From positions 1 through 64,000 of the forward strand of contig JAJPIF010000005.1 in NCBI GenBank assembly GCA_021324885.1: a stretch of 64,000 nucleotides of DNA. Direction: 5' to 3'. This DNA is from Pseudomonadota bacterium (lineage in GTDB: Bacteria > Desulfobacterota > Binatia > Binatales > Binataceae). Under the pieces are notes generated by a model, which ran no database searches, was not told where the DNA came from, and worked only from the letters and a program-made list of their open reading frames with translations. A program made the translations under genes and the position numbers. Below, one piece after another: positions 57,714 to 64,000 of this stretch. Position 1 is the first letter of the stretch, and the number at the start of each line of letters is the position of its first letter.

Positions 57714-60536
57714 GTGTTATCGATCAGCGACAAGGACTACGGAACACCGCCCCGCAATGCGAGCGGGATGGTCGAACTGGAGATCGACGGCAGACCCGTC
57801 AGCGCGCCGGCGGGCACCTCAGTGATGCGGGCCGCCGCGATGCTGGGAGTGAGCGTTCCCAAGCTGTGCGCGACCGATTCGCTGGAGCCGTACGGCTCGT
57901 GCCGCCTGTGCCTGGTCGAAATCGAAGGGCGCAAAGGTTATCCGGCTTCCTGCACCACGCCGGTCGAACCGGGCATGAAGGTCCGCACCCAGACGCCGCG
58001 CGTAGCCGATTTGCGGCGCAACGTGATGGAACTCTATATCTCCGACCATCCGCTGGATTGCCTCACCTGCCCCGCCAACGGCAACTGCGAATTGCAGGAC
58101 ATGGCCGGGGTCGTCGGCCTGCGCCAGGTCCGTTACGGTTACGACGGCAGCAACCATCTGGATGCCCCCAAAGACGAATCCAATCCGTATTTCACATTCG
58201 ATCCATCCAAGTGCATCGTCTGCGCGCGATGCGTGCGCGCGTGCGAGGAGATCCAGGGGACCTTCGCGCTGACGATCGATGGGCGCGGATTCGGCTCCGT
58301 GATTTCGCCCGGGCAAAACGGGCCGTTCATGGATTCGGAATGCGTGTCGTGCGGCGCCTGCGTGCAGGCCTGTCCCACCGCCACGCTGACGGAAAAATCG
58401 CTGATCGAAAAGGGCCAGGCCGAGCACAGTATCGTCACAACCTGCGGCTACTGCGGCGTCGGATGCTCGTTCAAGGCGGAAATGAAGGGCAACGAAGTGG
58501 TGCGGATGGTCCCCAACAAGGACGGGATGCCCAATCACGGGCATTCCTGCGTCAAGGGGCGCTTCGCATGGGGCTACGCGACCCATCCCGATCGCGTGCT
58601 CAAGCCGATGGTGCGCGACAGTATCGAGGAGCCGTGGCGCGAGGCTTCATGGGAGGAGGCGATCGCGCGCGCTGCGGCCGGGATTAAACGCGTCCAGCGC
58701 AAATACGGACGCGGCGCCGTCGGCGGCATCACGTCCTCGCGATGCACCAACGAGGAAACTTACCTGGTGCAGAAGATGATGCGCGCCGCGCTGGGTACCA
58801 ACAACGTCGATACCTGCGCCCGCGTGTGTCATTCGCCGACCGGCTACGGACTCAAGACCGCGTTCGGCACGTCAGCGGGCACCCAGGATTTCGACTCGGT
58901 GCTCAAAGCCGACGTGGTGATGGTGATCGGAGCTAATCCGACCGAGGCCCATCCGGTGTTCGCCTCGATCATGAAGCGGCGTCTGCGTCAGGGCGCGCAA
59001 CTGATCGTGGTGGATCCGAGAAGGATCGAACTGGTCAAAAGCCCGCATATCGCCGCCGCTTACCATCTGCCGGTGCGCCCCGGCGGCAACGTCGCGCTGA
59101 TCAATGCGATGGCGCATGTGGTTGTGACCGAAGGTCTGGTGGACGAGGAGTTCGTGCGCGAGCGCTGCGAGGGACCCGATTTCGAATTGTGGAAGAGCTT
59201 CATCACGCAGCCGCACAATTCACCCGAAGCGGTGGCGGAGATTATCGGCGTGCCCGCGCGCGACATCCGCGGCGCCGCGCGGCTTTACGCCAGCGCCGGC
59301 AACGCTGTCATCTACTATGGTCTTGGCGTGACCGAACACAGCCAGGGCAGCACGATGGTGCTGGGGATGGCGAATCTGGCGATGGCGACCGGCAATCTGG
59401 GACGAGACGGTGTCGGCGTAAATCCATTGCGCGGCCAGAACAACGTCCAGGGCTCGTGCGACATGGGTTCCTTTCCGCACGAGCTGACCGGCTATCGCCA
59501 TATCTCTGACCCCGTGGTGCGCGAAATGTTCGAAAGGGAGTGGGGCGTCAAACTCGACCCCGAGCCCGGCCTGCGTATCCCCAACATGTTCGACGCGGCG
59601 CTCGACGGCAGTTTCAAAGCATTGTACGTGGAAGGCGAGGATATCGCGCAATCTGATCCCAACAGCAGTCATGTGATTGCGGCGCTGCGCGCGATGGAGT
59701 TCGTCGTCGTCCAGGACATCTTCATGAACGAGACGGCGAAGTACGCGCACGTCTTCCTGCCGGGGTCGTCTTTCCTGGAAAAGAACGGCACGTTTACCAA
59801 CTCGGAGCGGCGAATCTCACTGGTGCGCAAGGCAATCCCGCCGCTGGCCGGCAAGGAGGACTGGGAAATCACCGCCGCGCTGAGCAACGCGCTGGGCTAC
59901 CCGATGCAGTACCGGCATCCCTCAGAGATCATGGATGAGATTGCGCGCTTGACGCCGACGTTCGCCGGCGTCAGCTACGACAAGCTGGAGCGCCTGGGCA
60001 GCGTACAATGGCCCTGCAACGACGCCGCGCCGCAGGGCACGCCGGTGATGCACGTCGGCAAATTCGTGCGCGGCAAGGGCAAGTTCACCCTCACCGAATA
60101 TGTGCCGACCGACGAGCGCACGGGTCCGCGCTATCCGCTATTGCTGACCACCGGCCGGGTGCTGACGCAGTACAACGTCGGCACGCAGACGCGGCGCACC
60201 GCCAACGTGCTCTGGCATAGCGAGGACCGCCTGGAGATCCATCCGCATGACGCCGAACAGCGCGGTATTCGCGACGGCGACTGGGTGTCGGTAAGCAGCC
60301 GCGCCGGGGCGATCACCTTGCGCGCGCTAGTCACCGAGCGGGTCGCGCCGGGCGTCGTGTACACCACATTCCATCATCCGGAAACCGGAACCAACGTGGT
60401 CACGACGGAGAATTCCGACTGGGCCACGAATTGCCCCGAATATAAGGTCACCGCCGTGCAGGTGATGCCCTTGCCGGCGGGACGGGTTCCGAAAGGCCGT
60501 CAGCCCATCCCGGCGCAGCTCGCAGCAGCCAAATAG
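57714..60536 (+). CDS. fdhA: Formate dehydrogenase alpha subunit (NAD-type, Fe-S/molybdopterin)
   Basis: 940-aa molybdo- or tungsto-enzyme. In order: 2Fe-2S domain (C52, C63, C66, C80), His/Cys cluster (H112, C116, C119, C125), two 4Fe-4S clusters (C167-C177 and C210-C220), MopB 4Fe-4S cluster (C244, C247, C251, C279), then the bis-MGD catalytic domain. The metal ligand is C372, followed by H373, in CARVCHSP; the codon is TGT, so it is the cysteine form, not selenocysteine. GTG start with SD CGGAG. It is followed by fdsD and fdhD; no beta/gamma (NADH-oxidising) genes are adjacent. Confidence 0.93.
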   Translation: MLSISDKDYGTPPRNASGMVELEIDGRPVSAPAGTSVMRAAAMLGVSVPKLCATDSLEPYGSCRLCLVEIEGRKGYPASCTTPVEPGMKVRTQTPRVADLRRNVMELYISDHPLDCLTCPANGNCELQDMAGVVGLRQVRYGYDGSNHLDAPKDESNPYFTFDPSKCIVCARCVRACEEIQGTFALTIDGRGFGSVISPGQNGPFMDSECVSCGACVQACPTATLTEKSLIEKGQAEHSIVTTCGYCGVGCSFKAEMKGNEVVRMVPNKDGMPNHGHSCVKGRFAWGYATHPDRVLKPMVRDSIEEPWREASWEEAIARAAAGIKRVQRKYGRGAVGGITSSRCTNEETYLVQKMMRAALGTNNVDTCARVCHSPTGYGLKTAFGTSAGTQDFDSVLKADVVMVIGANPTEAHPVFASIMKRRLRQGAQLIVVDPRRIELVKSPHIAAAYHLPVRPGGNVALINAMAHVVVTEGLVDEEFVRERCEGPDFELWKSFITQPHNSPEAVAEIIGVPARDIRGAARLYASAGNAVIYYGLGVTEHSQGSTMVLGMANLAMATGNLGRDGVGVNPLRGQNNVQGSCDMGSFPHELTGYRHISDPVVREMFEREWGVKLDPEPGLRIPNMFDAALDGSFKALYVEGEDIAQSDPNSSHVIAALRAMEFVVVQDIFMNETAKYAHVFLPGSSFLEKNGTFTNSERRISLVRKAIPPLAGKEDWEITAALSNALGYPMQYRHPSEIMDEIARLTPTFAGVSYDKLERLGSVQWPCNDAAPQGTPVMHVGKFVRGKGKFTLTEYVPTDERTGPRYPLLLTTGRVLTQYNVGTQTRRTANVLWHSEDRLEIHPHDAEQRGIRDGDWVSVSSRAGAITLRALVTERVAPGVVYTTFHHPETGTNVVTTENSDWATNCPEYKVTAVQVMPLPAGRVPKGRQPIPAQLAAAK

Positions 60537-60797
60537 GTGCCAGCCGTGGATATCAAGCATCTGGTGAAGATGGCCAATCAGATCGGCGATTTCTTCGCCG
60601 CATATCCCAACCGCGACGAGACGGTCCAATCGATCGCGGTCCATCTGAAAAACTCGTGGGATCCGCGGATGCGCCGGCAGATTATCGACTACGTGGAGCG
60701 CAGCGGCGGTGCGGATCTCAAGCCGATTGTGCGCGACGCCGTGCGGGCCCTGGAAATGCCGCAGCAGATTGCCGCCGAAGTGCCCGGCGACGACTGA
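60537..60797 (+). CDS. fdsD: Formate dehydrogenase delta subunit
   Basis: 86-aa soluble protein beginning IKHLVKMANQIGDFFAAYP, the FdsD-family start. The delta subunit is needed for assembly or activity of the soluble NAD-linked formate dehydrogenase. The GTG at 60537 immediately follows the fdhA stop; a second GTG at 60546 is possible. Confidence 0.88.
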   Translation: MPAVDIKHLVKMANQIGDFFAAYPNRDETVQSIAVHLKNSWDPRMRRQIIDYVERSGGADLKPIVRDAVRALEMPQQIAAEVPGDD

Positions 60798-60819
60798 GCG
60801 CAGCTCCATCTGAGCCACC

Positions 60820-61653
60820 ATGGCGGACTTATCGATCAAAAACCGCCCCGCGGTTCGGTGGCGTTTGAGTCAGGATGGGTTTGATCCGGTTGTGGAAACG
60901 CTCGCGGTCGAGGAACCGCTGGAGATCAGGCTGGGCGGCAAACGCTTCACCCTGACCATGCGCACGCCCGGGCACGACCGCGAACTGGCCGCCGGCTTTC
61001 TGCTCGCCGAAGGCTTTATCAATTCGATCGAGGAATTGGGCGAAGTCCGCGCAGTCACCAACAGCAGGGGCGAGCCCGAACCCAACGCGATCGATATTGT
61101 CCTGTGCGTTCCGGCGGCGGGCTTGCGCGAACGGCTCAAGCGCAACTTTACAATTTCATCAAGCTGCGGTGTCTGCGGCAAAACCAGCATCGAATCGATC
61201 CAACGCCGCATCGAGCCGCTGAAGGACGGCGCAAAATTCCGCGCCGAAACCATTCTCAAACTGCCCCATCTGATGCGTCAGGCGCAGCAGGTTTTCAGCA
61301 CTACGGGCGGGCTCCACGCCGCCGCTCTCTTCCGTCCCGCTGACGCCGAGGGGGTCCAACTTGCCGTCCTGCGCGAGGACGTCGGCCGCCACAACGCCGT
61401 GGACAAGGCGGTCGGCCACGCGCTGATTGAAGGATGGTTGCCGCTCAGCTCTTCGATCATGATGGTAAGCGGCAGGCTGAGTTTCGAAATCGTACAGAAG
61501 GCCGCCGCCGCCTCAATCCCGATCCTCGCGGCGGTATCCGCCCCGTCATCTCTGGCCGTCGAACTGGCCGATGAAATCGGCGTGACCCTGGCCGGCTTCG
61601 TGCGCGATCGCGGCTTCAATGTCTATACGCATCCGCAGCGAATCATTGCCTGA
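60820..61653 (+). CDS. fdhD: Sulfurtransferase FdhD
   Basis: 277-aa protein that carries sulfur from a cysteine desulfurase to the molybdenum cofactor of formate dehydrogenase. The CxxC loop is in SSCGVCGK, and VSGRLSFEIVQKAAAA and REDVGRHNAVDKAVGHAL are family signatures. It lies 22 bp after fdsD, consistent with an operon. Confidence 0.94.
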   Translation: MADLSIKNRPAVRWRLSQDGFDPVVETLAVEEPLEIRLGGKRFTLTMRTPGHDRELAAGFLLAEGFINSIEELGEVRAVTNSRGEPEPNAIDIVLCVPAAGLRERLKRNFTISSSCGVCGKTSIESIQRRIEPLKDGAKFRAETILKLPHLMRQAQQVFSTTGGLHAAALFRPADAEGVQLAVLREDVGRHNAVDKAVGHALIEGWLPLSSSIMMVSGRLSFEIVQKAAAASIPILAAVSAPSSLAVELADEIGVTLAGFVRDRGFNVYTHPQRIIA

Positions 61654-61677
61654 TTGCATTTTGCTCCGAACCCTTGC

Positions 61678-62502
61678 TCAGCCATCACTGCCATTATCTT
61701 TGCGCGACTGCGCGCCGGCCCACGGGTTCAGCAAGGGACGGCCCGCGCCGAGTTGGAACGCGTAGCGCAATGCGCGGGTCACGAATGCCTTGCCCTTTCT
61801 CACCGCATCTTCCATTTCCGCGCCGCGCGCGAGCCACGCCGTGATTGCGGCCGACAAGGCGCATCCGGTGCCGTGCGCCCCGCTGCCTTCGATCCGTTCC
61901 TGCGCCAACTCGATGTAGCGTTGTCCGTCATACAGAAGATCGACCGCGAGTTGCGGCGCCGCCAGATGGCCGCCCTTGATCAGCACTGCGCGCGGACCCA
62001 TTTTGTAAATCACGCGGGCCGCCTCCCGCATCGCTGCGACATTTTGGATTTGAATTGCGCTCAGTGCCTGTGCTTCCGGCACATTGGGCGTAACCAGCGC
62101 GGCGATCGGCAGCAGATGCTTGCGCATCGCGTCCTCGCCCTGCTTGTCCAGCAACCGCGCACCGCCGCTGGACAGGATCACAGGGTCGACGACCGGCGCG
62201 GGCAACCCGAAACTCGAGATTGCGCTGGCGACCTCGGCCACGATTTCAGCATTGCCCAGCGCCCCGGTCTTCATCGCCTGCGGCCGTGAGTGCGCCATCA
62301 GGGCCAGTATCTGGCGTCCCACCATTTCGCGATCCACGACCGCCGTACCCAGAACCTGACTGCTGTTCTGCGCCACCACGACAGTAACCACCGAAAAACC
62401 GTACACGCCCAGCGCGGCGAAGGTTTTGAGGTCCGCCGGGATGCCGGCCCCGCCGCAGGGATCGGTGCCGGCCACGGTCAGGGCAAGGGGCTGGATGCTC
62501 AT
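61678..62502 (-). CDS. thiD: Hydroxymethylpyrimidine / phosphomethylpyrimidine kinase
   Basis: Phosphorylates HMP and HMP-P for thiamine synthesis. 274 aa with VAGTDPCGGAGIPADLKTF at the N-terminus, the ALLTPN-like AALVTPNVPEAQAL, and GSGAHGTGCALSAAIT anion-hole motif. The PCGG and GIPA differ slightly from the common PSGGAGIQA. No room for a TPP riboswitch upstream. Convergent with fdhD. Confidence 0.94.
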   Translation of the reverse strand: MSIQPLALTVAGTDPCGGAGIPADLKTFAALGVYGFSVVTVVVAQNSSQVLGTAVVDREMVGRQILALMAHSRPQAMKTGALGNAEIVAEVASAISSFGLPAPVVDPVILSSGGARLLDKQGEDAMRKHLLPIAALVTPNVPEAQALSAIQIQNVAAMREAARVIYKMGPRAVLIKGGHLAAPQLAVDLLYDGQRYIELAQERIEGSGAHGTGCALSAAITAWLARGAEMEDAVRKGKAFVTRALRYAFQLGAGRPLLNPWAGAQSRKDNGSDG

Positions 62503-62554
62503 CAGATGAGGCTATCACGCTGGTGCCGCCGCTCAAGTATCAGCGGCAATAGGC

Positions 62555-64000
62555 ATGCGGCAAACCGGCGTGTATATGAATCAAATGACCGCGCGGTGGA
62601 TGGATGCCGCGCTGATAAAGCCCGTGGAAGCAGCAGCCGCAGTTCAGGTCGAGGAAAGATATCCGCAGCACAAATGGCTGATCGCGCTGGCGGTAATGCT
62701 CGGCACCGTGCTTGAGATTCTCGATTCCTCGATCGTCAACGTCTCGCTGCCGCACATGCAGGGCAGCTTTTCCGCCAGCGTCGACGAGGTCACCTGGGTC
62801 GTGACCAGCTATCTGGTCGCCAATGGAATCATGATCCCGCTGACCGGATGGATCTCGGCGCGCTTCGGCCGCAAGCGCTATTTCATGCTCTCAGTCAGCG
62901 CTTTTGTCGTTGCCTCCGCAATGTGCGGAGCCGCCCAAACGCTGGACCAGATGGTCATCTTCCGTTTGATCCAGGGTTTTGCGGGGGCCGCGATGGCGCC
63001 GTCGTCGCAGGCCATCATGATGGAAACCTTCCCGCCCCAGGAGCAGCAACTCGCGATGGCAACATGGTCGCTGGGCCTGATGGTGGCGCCGGTGCTGGGT
63101 CCTACGGTCGGCGGATGGATCACCGATAACTGGTCGTGGCGCTGGAATTTCTATATCAACGTGCCGATCGGGTTGATTGCAACCCTGATGGTCTACACGT
63201 TTCTGCATGACCCTCCGTACCTCAAGGTACGGCGCGGGGGAAAAGTGGACTACCTCGGTATCGTCTGCCTCACCAGCGGGCTGGGCCTGATGCAACTGGT
63301 GGCCGACCGCGGGCAGCGCGCCGACTGGTTCTCGACCCCGTGGGTCACTTACGCTACCGCCGCCTGTGCGGTAGCGCTGATTATTTTCACGTGGCGCGAA
63401 TTGGTTTTTCCCGATCCGGTCGTGGACCTGAGCATCTTCAAATATCCGATGTTCACAGTCACCGTGATGCTCACGGTCATGTTGAGCTTTGCGCAGTACG
63501 GAGCAAACCTGCTCAATCCGATCTTTCTGCAGGAATACATGGGATACACCGCGTGGAAAGCCGGACTGGCATTGGCGCCGCGCGCCTTTGGCACCGCTTT
63601 TTCGCTGCTCCTGGTCGGCCAGCTCGCGCGCCGTGGAGTCAACACTCGGACGTTCATCGGACCCGCCTTTATCCTTACGGCACTGGCATTGTGGCGGATG
63701 TCGCACTGGAATTCGCAGATCAGCATGTGGCAAGTGACCGGCCCGGTAGTCCTCCAGGGTATCGGTACGGGACTGGTGTTTCCGCAGTTATCGGCGATTT
63801 CGCTTGCCTCGGTGAGGCGCGAGCGGATGGGTTATGCGTCGAGCCTGTTCAACATGATGCGCAACACCGGCGCGGCGATTGGCATCTCCTTTCTGACCTC
63901 GCTGTTCATCGACCAGCAGCAGATCCATCAATCGCGCCTGACGGAGCATTTCTCGATTTTCGATGCGTGGCGGTTGAGCGAGCAGGCGCCGCGGATGCCG
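62555..64000 (+). CDS. DHA2-type MFS multidrug transporter (EmrB/QacA), truncated by the window end
   Basis: 482 codons from the ATG at 62555, still open at the end of the window. It has the DHA2 14-TM pattern: motif D1 near LEILDSSIVNVSLPHM, motif A GWISARFGRKRYF, motif C LGLMVAPVLGPTVGGWIT. Expected full length is about 510-530 aa. The start could also be the ATG at 62576. It likely exports drugs or organic anions. An EmrA-type partner would be outside the window. Confidence 0.88.
   Translation, partial: MRQTGVYMNQMTARWMDAALIKPVEAAAAVQVEERYPQHKWLIALAVMLGTVLEILDSSIVNVSLPHMQGSFSASVDEVTWVVTSYLVANGIMIPLTGWISARFGRKRYFMLSVSAFVVASAMCGAAQTLDQMVIFRLIQGFAGAAMAPSSQAIMMETFPPQEQQLAMATWSLGLMVAPVLGPTVGGWITDNWSWRWNFYINVPIGLIATLMVYTFLHDPPYLKVRRGGKVDYLGIVCLTSGLGLMQLVADRGQRADWFSTPWVTYATAACAVALIIFTWRELVFPDPVVDLSIFKYPMFTVTVMLTVMLSFAQYGANLLNPIFLQEYMGYTAWKAGLALAPRAFGTAFSLLLVGQLARRGVNTRTFIGPAFILTALALWRMSHWNSQISMWQVTGPVVLQGIGTGLVFPQLSAISLASVRRERMGYASSLFNMMRNTGAAIGISFLTSLFIDQQQIHQSRLTEHFSIFDAWRLSEQAPRMP

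Noticed and set aside
58820-58840. Possible selenocysteine codon in the formate dehydrogenase active site
   Set aside because: The metal-ligand codon reads TGT (Cys), with no TGA in the frame.

Overview
The window is 64 kb of GC-rich bacterial chromosome with tightly packed genes. I recognise no rRNA, tRNA, CRISPR array, transposase or prophage. The first half reads like a deltaproteobacterial-type housekeeping segment (ftsH-folP-cdaA-cdaR-glmM-pdxJ, lysC-cimA, mnmA-mtaB-rnc-era-der-guaA-gltX). The second half is rich in acyl-CoA dehydrogenases, thiolase/DUF35, F420-type LLM oxidoreductase and CoA-transferase genes. That mixture suggests an uncultured Desulfobacterota- or Binatota-like lineage; this is inference from gene content, not phylogeny.

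Layout. 1-9 kb: membrane protease FtsH, folate synthesis (FolP), the cyclic di-AMP module CdaA-CdaR with GlmM, vitamin B6 (PdxJ), NAD(P)HX repair (Nnr) and tRNA t6A synthesis (TsaE), all on +. 9-12.3 kb: one large secreted S53 peptidase on -. 12.8-27.3 kb: lysC-cimA, cysE, cysteine desulfurase-mnmA-mtaB-rnc-era, an excisionase-like DNA-binding protein, der, a small unknown protein, guaA and gltX. 27.3-32 kb (-): acyl-CoA dehydrogenase, a monohaem cytochrome, a TAT-exported metallophosphoesterase and a dihaem cytochrome c peroxidase. 32.6-34.3 kb: an ATP-grasp ligase overlapping a PAP2 phosphatase. 34.5-39.6 kb (-): APC permease, then a PP2C phosphatase, Ser/Thr kinase and ammonium transporter in one run. 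40.3-50.2 kb: thiolase/DUF35 pair, an amino-sugar operon (Gfo/Idh, DegT, GT2), LLM oxidoreductase, a second acyl-CoA dehydrogenase, enoyl-CoA hydratase, alpha/beta hydrolase and cyclase. 50.3-53.1 kb (-): EngB, small exported proteins, an ArsC-like gene and a CinA-type protein. 53.3-64 kb: two polytopic membrane proteins, an AMACR-like racemase, a biotin carboxylase remnant, formate dehydrogenase (fdhA-fdsD-fdhD), thiD and an MFS transporter cut by the window edge.

The most notable feature is at 51369-51719 on -. An ArsC/Spx-like thioredoxin-fold protein has an in-frame TGA exactly where the first catalytic cysteine of the CxxC motif belongs (U-T-T-C). A 7-bp hairpin with a G in its four-base loop follows at a spacing that fits the bacterial SECIS rule. 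It is most simply read as a selenoprotein that an automatic gene caller would truncate to its C-terminal half. Other points worth attention are the kinase/phosphatase/ammonium-transporter operon, the exported peroxidase/phosphoesterase/cytochrome operon, a formate dehydrogenase alpha subunit without adjacent diaphorase subunits, and a thiolase-DUF35 pair with tyrosine-type (aldolase-like) active-site motifs.
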